Origin: Symbiodinium natans
Lineage: Eukaryota > Sar > Dinophyceae > Suessiales > Symbiodiniaceae
Length of the DNA: 12,488 bases
Assembly: GCA_905221605.1 (NCBI GenBank)
Contig: CAJNDS010001629.1
Coordinates: forward strand, 1 to 12,488
Reading direction: 5' to 3'
Positions 1-7,794 of this stretch are shown piece by piece. The position numbers and the translations under genes are program-made. Each line of letters begins with the position of its first letter. The stretch's first letter is position 1. A model generated the notes under the pieces. That model was not told the DNA's origin. It saw only the letters and a list, made by a program, of their open reading frames with translations, and searched no databases.

Positions 1-1819
1 CCAGGTGACCAGAGCAGTGGCCATTTTAAAGGGGTTTTTTTCCGACCCCCGAACCCTATACAATTTCTATATACCTGGATTGCTGGCGGGGTCCATGGCG
101 AGGAGTCCTGGCGGGGGGCTCGGGGGGCAGCGCCCCCCGGAAACGGTGGCGTCAATTTGTATTTTCTTGGGGACCCCCTTCCAAAACTAAAAACATAGTT
201 CCAAAAAACAAAACTTCTCGGCTGTCCTCTTTGGAGGGACGCCCGGTGAAAAAAAACTTATTGGGACCTGAACCCTATACAATTTCTATTAAGGCAGTTC
301 CAAAAAAAGGTGTCGAGAGCACCCCCTGTTTTAAGAGGGTTTTTTTCCGACCCCCGAACCCTATACAATTTCTATAAACCTGGATTGCTGGCGGGGTCCA
401 GGGCGAGGAGTCCTGGCGGGGGGCTCGGGGGGCAGCGCCCCCCGGAAACGGTGGCGTCAATTTGTATTTTCTTGGGGACCCCCTTCCAAAACTAAAAACA
501 TAGTTCCAAAAAACAAAACTTCTCGGCTGTCCTCTTTGGAGGGACGCCCGGTGAAAAAAAACTTATTGGGACCTGAACCCTATACAATTTCTATTAAGGC
601 AGTTCCAAAAAAAGGTGTCGAGAGCACCCCCTGTTTTAAGAGGGTTTTTTTCCGACCCCCGAACCCTATACAATTTCTATAAACCTGGATTGCTGGCGGG
701 GTCCAGGGCGAGGAGTCCTGGCGGGGGGCTCGGGGGGCAGCGCCCCCCGGAAACGGTGGCGTCAATTTGTATTTTCTTGGGGACCCCCTTCCAAAACTAA
801 AAACATAGTTCCAAAAAACAAAACTTCTCGGCTGTCCTCTTTGGAGGGACGCCCGGTGAAAAAAAACTTATTGGGACCTGAACCCTATACAATTTCTATT
901 AAGGCAGGTTCCAAAAAAGAACCCAGGTGACCAGAGCAGTGGCCATTTTAAAGGGTTTTTTTTCCGACCCCCGAACCCTATACAATTTCTATAAACCTGG
1001 ATTGCTGGCGGGGTCCAGGGCGAGGAGTCCTGGCGGGGGGCTCGGGGGGCAGCGCCCCCCGGAAACGGTGGCGTCAATTTGTATTTTCTTGGGGACCCCC
1101 TTCCAAAACTAAAAACATAGTTCCAAAAAACAAAACTTCTCGGCTGTCCTCTTTGGAGGGACGCCCGGTGAAAAAAAACTTATTGGGACCTGAACCCTAT
1201 ACAATTTCTATTAAGGCAGTTCCAAAAAAAGGTGTCGAGAGCACCCCCTGTTTTAAGAGGGTTTTTTTCCGACCCCCGAACCCTATACAATTTCTATAAA
1301 CCTGGATTGCTGGCGGGGTCCAGGGCGAGGAGTCCTGGCGGGGGGCTCGGGGGGCAGCGCCCCCCGGAAACGGTGGCGTCAATTTGTATTTTCTTGGGGA
1401 CCCCTTCCAAAACTAAAAACATAGTTCCAAAAAACAAAACTTCTCGGCTGTCCTCTTTGGAGGGACGCCCGGTGAAAAAAACTTTATTGGGACCTGAACC
1501 CTATACAATTTCTATTAAGGCAGGTTCCAAAAAAGAACCCAGGTGACCAGAGCAGTGGCCATTTTAAAGGGGTTTTTTTCCGACCCCCGAACCCTATACA
1601 ATTTCTATAAACCTTGATTGCTGGCGGGGTCCAGGGCGAGGAGTCCTGGCGGGGGGCTCGGGGGGCAGCGCCCCCCGAAACGGTGGCGTCAATTTGTATT
1701 TTCTTGGGGACCCCCTTCCAAACTAAAAACATAGTTCCAAAAAACAAAAACTTCTCGGCTGTCCTCTTTGGAGGACGCCCGGTGAAAAAAAACTTATTGG
1801 GACCTGAACCCTATACAAT
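1..1819. repeat. Subtelomeric-type tandem satellite, 305-312 bp unit, six copies
   Basis: The same block recurs with anchor CCGACCCCCGAACCCTATAC at 42, 347, 652, 964, 1269 and 1580, giving periods of 305, 305, 312, 305 and 311 bp. Copies are almost identical by eye, which implies recent homogenisation. Two versions of the lead-in exist: one with CCAGGTGACCAGAGCAGTGG (copies 1, 4, 6) and one with GTGTCGAGAGCACCCCCTG (copies 2, 3, 5), so the order is a-b-b-a-b-a. Each unit also holds the motif GAACCCTATACAATTTCTAT twice, suggesting an older internal duplication. The array is cut off by the window start and stops at about 1819, where ACAATTTCTAT becomes ACAATGTCATAAACCC and telomeric repeat begins. 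The period is not a multiple of three, so the 61-codon ORFs in each copy are not a continuous coding repeat. I do not recognise the family. Confidence 0.95.
121..139. repeat. Perfect 8-bp GC hairpin, present in every satellite copy
   Basis: CGGGGGGC (121-128), loop AGC (129-131), GCCCCCCG (132-139) form a perfect inverted repeat. The same hairpin starts at 426, 731, 1043, 1348 and 1659, with the stem intact in all six copies even where neighbouring bases differ. A second weaker stem (CCAGG/CCTGG) lies just upstream in copies 2-6. The retained stem could mark a structured transcript, a replication-pausing site or simply recent homogenisation; the sequence alone cannot separate these. Confidence 0.85.
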
Positions 1820-1891
1820 GTCATAAACCCTAAACCCCAAACCCCTAAACCCCTAAACCCTAAACCCTACCCCCTAAACCCTAAACCCTAA

Positions 1892-1924
<33 letters not shown>

Positions 1925-2032
1925 ACCCTAAACTAAACCCAAACCTACCCTAAAACCCTAAACCACTAAACCCTAAACCTAAACCCTAACCCTAAAACCT
2001 AAACCCTAACCCTAACCTAAAAAACCCTAAAC
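1820..2032 (-). repeat. Telomeric repeat block, C-rich strand (CCCTAAA)n, degenerate
   Basis: About 200 bp of CCCTAAA-type heptamers with many variants (CCCTAA, CCCTAAAA, CCCCAAA, ACTAAA). TTTAGGG is the Arabidopsis-type telomere unit also reported in dinoflagellates. On this strand the orientation is that of a left chromosome end, but the block is internal and flanked by satellite. The degeneracy points to an old interstitial array or to base errors in a hard-to-sequence tract. Confidence 0.95.
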
Positions 2033-2327
2033 GGGTTTAGGGTTCAGGTTTAGGGTTAGGTTAGGTTTAGGGTTTAGGGTTTAGGTTTTAGGGTTAGGGT
2101 TTAGGTTTTAGGGTTTAGGGTTGGGTTTAGGGTTTAGGGTTAGGGTTTAGGGTTTAGGTTTAGTAGGGTTTAGGGTTTAGTGTTTAGGGTTTAGGGTTTA
2201 GGGTTTAGGGTTTAGGGTTTAGGGTTTAGGGTTTAGGGTTTAGGGTTTAGGGTTTAGGGTTTAGGGTTTAGGGTTTAGGGTTTAGGGTTTAGGGTTTAGG
2301 GTTTAGGGTTTAGGGTTTAGGGTTTAG
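2033..2327 (+). repeat. Telomeric repeat block, G-rich strand (TTTAGGG)n
   Basis: Starts abruptly after CCCTAAAC at 2032 with GGGTTTAGGG. It is variable up to about 2182 (GTTAGG, TTTTAGG, TTTAGTAGGG, TTTAGTG) and then an unbroken perfect heptamer run of about 20 units to 2327. The next base begins a non-repetitive GC-rich coding region, with no transition zone. Every frame meets a TAG within 21 nt of this repeat, so no ORF can read through it. The G-rich strand could form G-quadruplexes upstream of the following ORF (family knowledge, not shown here). Confidence 0.97.
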
Positions 2328-4562
2328 GTGTGGGAGGTGGATCCCCAAACCGCGCCGGAGCAATGGCGGCGGAGGTTTTCTGCCGAAGAGCTTGAAGACC
2401 AACAAGCGCGGGCAGATGCCGCGAGGCTCCTCAGCGATGAGGAACTCGCTGAAGCCCTCCAGGCGGCCGAGGAGGCGCAGGCGGCCGAGCGCGCCAAGAA
2501 GCGGGAGCGGCGCCAGGCGGAGAAGGAGCGCGATGATCACATCAGCGAAGCGCTCCGCATAGCAGGGTGGCAGTGCCCTAACTGCTATGAATGGAACCTT
2601 TCATTCAGGCAGTTGTGCTTTAGGTGCAGCACACCTCTCCGCTTGGCAGAGGTCGTGTCCCGCGGGATCCCGGATCCGCGGCGCGGCGAACAGAGGGACT
2701 CGGGCTCCGAGAGCAGCCAAGATGAGCTGGAGTACGAGATCCTTCTGGCCAATCGCGCGATGGATCAGGAAACGATCCAGCCTCTTCTTAGGAGCAAACA
2801 CAAGAAGAGGGGCGGCAAGAGACGTCGCGAGGAGGCGACGCACGGCAAGGGCCGAGACCCGTGGGGTGCTTGGGCAGACGCCCGTGGCAAGGGCCAGGGC
2901 AAGCCGAAGGGCAGAGGCAAGTCCGATGCCAAGGGCAAGCCCAAGGGGAGGGGCAAGTACGCCTGGGGCGCTTTCGCCGCGGGCATTGTTGCCGCGCTCC
3001 AACCCCGCCCAAGCACCAGCTGGGTCCCAGCTTTCCCGTGCGGGTCGGCCCGGCCGCCGCCGAGTGTTCCGCTTCCGCCGCGGGCCCCCTTTTTCCTGGG
3101 TCGCGGGCTCCTCAATCGGTTGATGCACGCCCTCAACGGGAACATCAACGGCTGGTGGGGCCTGGCGGCCGCAGCGTCGGCGCCGATTGCCTTGCAGTTG
3201 CACTGCGGGGTCGTGCATGTCGTCGAGGACTCCATGCACGCGGTTGCAACGGTTTCGGCCGACGTTGTTGAGGAAATCGGCCATGGGGCCAGGCGGACCG
3301 TGTGGGTCGCCGGAACAGCCATCACCCTGGTAGCAGTGATCTTGTGCGGTGCTGTTCTGTGGTACGTGAGTCGTGCCGTTGCCAATCGCATTGCGCATTT
3401 GCGACATGGCAACACCGCGGCCCCTGAGGCGCGGCTGTCTCAGCTCCTTGGCTCCGAAGCGACGTTTGAGGTCGCGAGCACCAAGAAAGGGGTGACCCAT
3501 AAGGTTTGGGTGCATCTCAAGGAGGAGACAGCTGCCTGCGGCTGTCGTGCTTACCTGGCAGAAGGACGCTGCGGGCATTGCGATGCCGCAATGGACACCG
3601 CTCGTTCCTTAGGGTTTTTGCACGCGGCCCAGCGAGGCGCGGGTCCTGCGCTCACAGACTCCATTCGGAGCACCGCCTCCGATGCCCTAGCTAAGGGTAG
3701 GGTGGTGTTGGGTTTGGGGAACAGTGAAGGGTGTTTCTCCCAACTCGCGGCCAAGAGCCGCGGGCTCTCCTGCTTTCAGGGGCTCGCGGGTCGTGACCTG
3801 GCCGCGGCCCCAGCAGATGGAGCGAGCGCAGCCCACGCACATTCCGGCTCCGTGCAACGTGCCGCCACTGCCACTGTGGCGCGCACGCCAGGCCGGAGGA
3901 ACAAGGGCCCAGCCCCCGCTAGGAGTTCTCCAGTCAAAGGAGCAGAATTCCTTGCGGGCGGGCCATACATTCAGGCCGCCCAAACGCTGCTTGGGTCAGG
4001 AGCAGCAGAGGATGTGATCTACATCCGGGCATACAGCTTAGATTGCCCATCCTGCATCGAGGCAATCGAAGCGTCGCTTGGCAAAGGCGCAAGCGTTCGG
4101 ATTGTCGCCGACATGGGACAATGCCACCGCACCAAGCTTCAGTGGCAAGCGTTGAAACGCTTGGCGGCCGCAGGTGCCGAGGTGAAGGTGGGTTGCGGCA
4201 CATCCTTGCGCGACGCCTATGCTCGCGACGGCCGCGGGGCTAAGGTAGGCACCGGGATTCAAGGGCTGCACCATGCCAAGGCCCTTTGCCTACTGCGGCC
4301 TGACGGCGCGGTGGTGCTGATTGGGAGCCTCAATTTTACCACAAGCAGCAAGGCCAATGCGGAAGCAGGGCTTAAGCTTGAGGTCCCCAAGACGCACCCT
4401 GTCGCGCAGTCCTACGTCGAGGATTTCCAGAGGGTGTCGGCTGAGGCATTCTCCCTCGATGAGGCGGTTGCGAAGCGCCCTCAGTTGGAGCGAGCCAGTA
4501 GCTCCAACGTTGCCGGCAACGCCACTCGTGCCCCCAACTCTGCTCCACAGGGTATCGAGTAG
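2328..4562 (+). CDS. RanBP2-finger / SWIM / PLD-nuclease (HKD) fusion protein, probably 5'-truncated
   Basis: A 744-codon open frame ending in TAG. Visible parts: acidic/basic, probably coiled N-terminal helix (residues 15-70); RanBP2-type zinc finger W81, C83, C86, N90, C97, C100 (exact WxCx2Cx3Nx6Cx2C spacing); Lys/Gly/Arg-rich basic region 155-210; Pro-rich 225-255; one hydrophobic, likely membrane segment 325-347; SWIM-type zinc motif C404, C406, C415, H417; and a C-terminal phospholipase-D/Nuc-like domain about 540-710 with H649-x-K651, D659 and G666-S-x-N669. The HKD motif has seven residues between K and D instead of the usual four. Single-HKD proteins (bacterial Nuc, PLD6/Zucchini) act as dimeric nucleases or lipid hydrolases; which applies here is unknown. 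The frame begins with GTG right after the last telomeric TAG. The first ATG is codon 145 (2760), downstream of the RanBP2 finger, so either an upstream exon is missing or the gene was cut by the telomeric array. No frame break occurs inside. It could be a host gene or part of an unrecognised mobile element. Confidence 0.82.
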   Translation: MWEVDPQTAPEQWRRRFSAEELEDQQARADAARLLSDEELAEALQAAEEAQAAERAKKRERRQAEKERDDHISEALRIAGWQCPNCYEWNLSFRQLCFRCSTPLRLAEVVSRGIPDPRRGEQRDSGSESSQDELEYEILLANRAMDQETIQPLLRSKHKKRGGKRRREEATHGKGRDPWGAWADARGKGQGKPKGRGKSDAKGKPKGRGKYAWGAFAAGIVAALQPRPSTSWVPAFPCGSARPPPSVPLPPRAPFFLGRGLLNRLMHALNGNINGWWGLAAAASAPIALQLHCGVVHVVEDSMHAVATVSADVVEEIGHGARRTVWVAGTAITLVAVILCGAVLWYVSRAVANRIAHLRHGNTAAPEARLSQLLGSEATFEVASTKKGVTHKVWVHLKEETAACGCRAYLAEGRCGHCDAAMDTARSLGFLHAAQRGAGPALTDSIRSTASDALAKGRVVLGLGNSEGCFSQLAAKSRGLSCFQGLAGRDLAAAPADGASAAHAHSGSVQRAATATVARTPGRRNKGPAPARSSPVKGAEFLAGGPYIQAAQTLLGSGAAEDVIYIRAYSLDCPSCIEAIEASLGKGASVRIVADMGQCHRTKLQWQALKRLAAAGAEVKVGCGTSLRDAYARDGRGAKVGTGIQGLHHAKALCLLRPDGAVVLIGSLNFTTSSKANAEAGLKLEVPKTHPVAQSYVEDFQRVSAEAFSLDEAVAKRPQLERASSSNVAGNATRAPNSAPQGIE

Positions 4563-5548
4563 GCTGCGGCCAGTTGGCGCGGCGTGGTATGTATCCACGC
4601 ATTATCAGAGCCGGCGTTGCAGCACGGCACGCTGCTTCGCCAACCTTTTGCACTTTCTTTTGCGTGACTGCGGGCGAAAAGCCGCGGCAGGTTGGAAGCC
4701 TGCCCATTTTGCATTCCCCGCACTTTTCTTCTCCGCCCTGCCTGTGGCCCCTCTTGTCGAGGGAGCTCTTTTGCAGGTGCTGCGGACCGTGTCCTGGTCG
4801 CGGCAGTGCGCTCGCCGAAGCGCGTGCGAGTTGCACTGGCTGCGGCACAAGCAATGTGCGCGGCTCTCGCTGAGTCCGGTAGCCCGTAGGGTAGTTCTGG
4901 ATAGGTGAGTAGCCGTAGCCGTAGCTTAGGGCCGGTAGTGTGTACAGTGTACCATTTGTACCATAGCTTTGCACTAGCAGCACAAAGACCTGCCCAGTAC
5001 TCTGGAGCCTCGCCTGCCTGCACAAAGGTGAGCGCTCGCGACTTGGGGTGGTTTAGGGTCGTAGAGGGCTGCTGTCGTCGTGCGTCCGTTTGGTAGTGCG
5101 GGCTGCCGCCCAAGCCGCATGCCAATGCTCATGATGTGCGGGCTCTACCAGGGTCGCACGCGACACCCTCGCCCTACCCCATTTGCCGCGTTGCTGAAGT
5201 GCTTGACGCACTATGAGCTCTTGGTGAGCCGGAAGCCTCGGCTGAGGGGCGAATGTGAGCAGGTCAAAGCATGCATGGAGTGCTTGCTTAGTGCTAGTGC
5301 AGCGTGTTGTTTTCCTTTGCATGTGTAGTTTTGCAATTCGTAACAATGCCAATGTTTTGGCTCAAGTACCGAGCTTGTGCCTTTGAGCACGGTAGTTTCG
5401 TACAGTAGCTCTTAGGTTGCTGTGCGGTCCGACCGGACGCACTCAGGCGTAGCTGCACAAGTGCTTGAACTCGCGAAGTCGTAAAACAGCGTGGCCGGGC
5501 TGTGATTGCATTGGTTTAGTGCAAGTCCAGTGCTGGTCGACTTCACAA
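4563..5548. other. Non-coding region downstream of the PLD-like ORF
   Basis: About 1 kb of moderately GC-rich sequence. Short ORFs occur in several frames (for example 4574-4873, with scattered Cys pairs) but none shows a recognisable domain or is clearly favoured over the others. A short GTAGCC tandem lies near 4908-4925, a lone TTTAGGG at 5051-5057 and a spliced-leader-like match at 5348-5366. I see no tRNA, snRNA or recognisable promoter. Part of this is presumably the 3' UTR of the preceding ORF. Confidence 0.5.
5348..5366 (+). other. Probable relict of the dinoflagellate spliced leader
   Basis: The last 12 bases, TTTTGGCTCAAG (5355-5366), exactly match the 3' end of the conserved dinoflagellate spliced leader. 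They are preceded by GCCA (5348-5351), which also belongs to the leader, but with a 3-base ATG insertion between the two parts. Relict leaders are a known mark of mRNAs reinserted into dinoflagellate genomes. The following sequence (TACCGAGC) shows no obvious coding exon on the plus strand. An exact 12-mer is unlikely by chance in this window, but the inserted bases leave doubt. Confidence 0.5.
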
Positions 5549-6196
5549 TATAAATATATCTATATCTATATATCTATATATCTATATATCTATATATTTA
5601 TACATCTATATATCTATATATCTATATATCTATATATCTATATATCTATATATCTATATATTTATATATCTATATATTTATACATCTATATACTTATATA
5701 TCTATATATCTATGTATCCATAAATCTATGTATCTAGATATCTCTATAGCTATATATCTATATATCTATATATCTATATATCTATATATCTATATATCTA
5801 TATATCTATATATCTATATATCTATATATCTATATATTTATATATCTATATATCTATATATCTATATATCTATATATCTATATATCTATATATCTATATA
5901 TATCTATATATCTATATATCTATATTCTATATATCTATATATATATATATCTATATACATATATATATATATCTATATATCTATATAGCTATATATCTAT
6001 ATATATCTATATACATATATATATCCATATCTATATATCTATATATCTATATATCTATATATCTATATATCTATATATCTATATATCTATATATCTATAT
6101 ATCTATATCTCTATATATCTATATATCTATATATCTATATATCTATATATCTATATATCTATATATCTATATATCTATATATCTATATATCTATAT
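5549..6196. repeat. Microsatellite, (TCTATATA)n, 8-bp period
   Basis: About 650 bp of TCTATATA octamers with sparse interruptions (TTTATACA near 5600 and 5680, TATGTATCCATAAATC near 5710, TATATATATATC near 5940-6010). Open frames of 86-90 codons across it (Tyr-Ile-Ser repeats) are only the translation of the repeat and are not genes. Confidence 0.97.
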
Positions 6197-6432
6197 AATC
6201 TATCTATATCTATCTATATCTTCTAAAATATCTATCTATATCTATCTGCTATCTATATCTATCTATATCTATCTATATCTATCTATATCTATCTATATCT
6301 ATCTATATCTATCTATATCTATCTATATCTATCTATATCTATCTATATCTATCTATATCTATCTATATCTATCTATATCTATCTATATCTATCTATATCT
6401 ATCTATATGTATCCATATCTATCTATATCTAT
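6197..6432. repeat. Microsatellite, (ATCTATATCT)n, 10-bp period
   Basis: The octamer array changes at about 6197 to a decamer in which an extra TATC step has been added. After an interruption (TTCTAAAATATC at 6220-6231, CTGCT near 6248) it is almost perfect for about 15 units from 6251 to 6405, then decays by about 6432. The two arrays share the same TATC core, so the decamer probably arose from the octamer by slippage. Confidence 0.95.
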
Positions 6433-6658
6433 TCTTGTATTTCTTTCGAATTATTTATTTTTTCATTTATTTCTAAATATTAAAAATCTCAATTTCGATT
6501 ATGAATTATTGACATTGCATTATCTTTAAATATAATTCAAGATTTCACTTATGATTATGAGTTTTTGGTTTCCGCTTATTTCTAAATATAATTGAAAATC
6601 TCAAATGTGAAAATGTATTATTGATTTTCCTATATTTCTAAATAGATTTATTATTTTT
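6433..6658. repeat. AT-rich region with four degraded ~55-bp repeats
   Basis: The motif ATTTCTAAATAT or a close variant recurs at 6469, 6522, 6578 and 6633 (steps of 53, 56 and 55 bp). In the first three copies it is followed by a diverged AATCTCAA-like and GATTATGA-like tail. The last copy runs directly into the ~131-bp satellite at 6659. There is no gene; this looks like an older, decayed tandem repeat. Confidence 0.65.
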
Positions 6659-7290
6659 GACGAAGAATCTAATCATTCATTTCATTTCTGGAAGACCAAA
6701 TATGATTGGAAATTTCCTAATGAAAAAAAATGAATCCTGAAGACCTTCCTTTTGAAGATTTTTCCTGGATTCATTTGACGAAGGTGTTTTGGCGAAGAAT
6801 CTAATCATCCATTCCCTTCCTGCCAAATCAAATATGATTGAGGATCTCCTAAAGAGAAATATTCTAAAATAATCTTCTTTTCAGAATTTTGTTCTGGGAT
6901 CATTGGACGAAGATTTTTTGGCGAAGAATCTAATCATTCATTTCATTTCTGGCAAACCAAATATGATTGTAAATGTCTTAATGAGAAATCCTCTGAATCC
7001 TGAAGATCTTCCTTTTGAAGATTTTTTCTGGATTCATTTGGCGAAGGTTTTTTGGCGAAGAATCTAATCATTCATTCCCTTCTTGCCAAATCAAATCTGA
7101 TTGAGGATCTCCTAAAGAGGAATATTCTAAAATAATCTTCTTTTCAGAGATTTCTTCTAGAATCATTGGACAAAGATTTTTTGGCGAAGAATCTAATCAT
7201 TCATTTCATTTCTGGCAAACCAAATATGATTGGAAATTTCCTAATGAGAAAAATTCTGAATCCTGAAGATCTTCCTTTTGAAGATTTTTT
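6659..7290. repeat. AT-rich satellite, ~131-bp monomer in A/B dimers (left part)
   Basis: Monomers begin with G(G/A)CGAAGAATCTAATCAT at 6659, 6791, 6920, 7054 and 7183 (steps 132, 129, 134, 129). Odd monomers (A) carry CATTTCATTTCTGG and GAATCCTGAAGA; even ones (B) carry CATTCCCTTC or a close variant, plus AAAGAGAAATATTC. The true repeating unit is therefore an A+B dimer of about 263 bp. The fifth monomer (A) is interrupted after 108 bp at GAAGATTTTTT (7290) by the retrotransposon and resumes at 11967. Confidence 0.93.
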
Positions 7291-7313
7291 GAATGGACTA
7301 ATTGAAACCAGTA

Positions 7314-7410
7314 CAAGCGACTTCTGCGCCCAAAAGTACCAATTGCTGGACTTGTGGTTCATCGATCTTACGACGGCGCAAGAGACGTATGCTCCCAAAA
7401 GCACCAATTA
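7314..7410 (-). repeat. 32-bp imperfect direct repeat, 65 bp apart, near the element 3' end
   Basis: 7314-7345 and 7379-7410 share CAAG-GAC-T-TGC-CCCAAAAG-ACCAATT with about six mismatches in 32 bases. Both copies sit within 120 bp of the element's 3' terminus. Confidence 0.7.
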
Positions 7411-7691
7411 AGTATGCGTTCTCCCATAGAGACGAAAATAATGAAGAGAGACTGCTGTAGCCTCGCAATGGACGGAGAGAGACTTGATGCTCGACCACAT
7501 CCCAAAAGAATTAACCAGCGTCTCGGATGACCACAAAATACCATCCACACGAGTCCTCAAATTCTCTTCCATGCATTCAAACGCCCACCACCACCCCGAA
7601 TTAGAAAAGAACTTGGAGACTCGCGTCACGATCACAAGCAAACCGAGACCCCAACAAATGGCCACAGATTCAGCCAACTCAATCAAATCTT

Positions 7692-7772
7692 GGCTCATTC
7701 AATCGGCAATAATCCTACATAAAAGGGATCAGGCTCATTCAATAGGCGATAATCCTGCGCAAAAGGGGATCA
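7692..7772 (-). repeat. 40/41-bp tandem duplication in the element 3' UTR
   Basis: 7692-7731 and 7732-7772 both run GGCTCATTCAAT-GGC-ATAATCCT through AAAAGGGGATCA or a near match, differing at a handful of positions. The copies lie 23 bp from the stop codon. The divergence shows the duplication is older than this insertion. Confidence 0.85.
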
Positions 7773-7794
7773 TCCTGACAACAAGCCATCGCAT

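Larger units (their letters stand above)
7291..7794 (-). other. 3' UTR of the retrotransposon
   Basis: 504 bp between the stop codon and the target junction, with no ORF of note on the sense strand. It contains a 40-bp tandem duplication next to the stop codon and a 32-bp imperfect repeat 65 bp apart near the terminus. In R2-type elements the 3' UTR RNA is what the protein binds to start reverse transcription, so these repeats are candidate binding structures (inference). Confidence 0.75.

Noticed and set aside
5-1546. Repeated 61-104 codon ORFs in the left satellite
   Set aside because: The period (305-312 bp) is not a multiple of three and the ORFs are copies of the repeat; there is no sign of protein-level constraint.
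1-1819. CRISPR-like array
   Set aside because: Units are ~305 bp and similar along their whole length, with no short-repeat/unique-spacer pattern, and the context is eukaryotic.
1820-2327. End-to-end chromosome fusion
   Set aside because: A fusion would place TTTAGGG before CCCTAAA on the plus strand; the order here is reversed.
2601-3578. 325-codon open frame on the minus strand across the PLD-like gene
   Set aside because: It lies opposite a frame with three recognisable motifs, has no domain of its own, and GC-rich coding DNA commonly leaves the opposite strand open.
1-4562. Simple fold-back read chimera centred at 2032
   Set aside because: The flanks (satellite on the left, coding region on the right) are not reverse complements of each other, so a plain hairpin artefact does not explain it, though a mis-join remains possible.
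4574-4873. 99-codon ORF with several Cys pairs downstream of the PLD-like gene
   Set aside because: The Cys spacing does not fit a named finger, and equally long frames overlap it in other phases.
5465-5988. ORFs of Tyr-Ile-Ser-Leu repeats
   Set aside because: Translation of the 8-bp microsatellite only.
6659-7290. Satellite core TTTTTTGGCGAAG as a degenerate spliced leader
   Set aside because: Resemblance to TTTTGGCTCAAG is limited to the T-run and GGC; the rest does not align.
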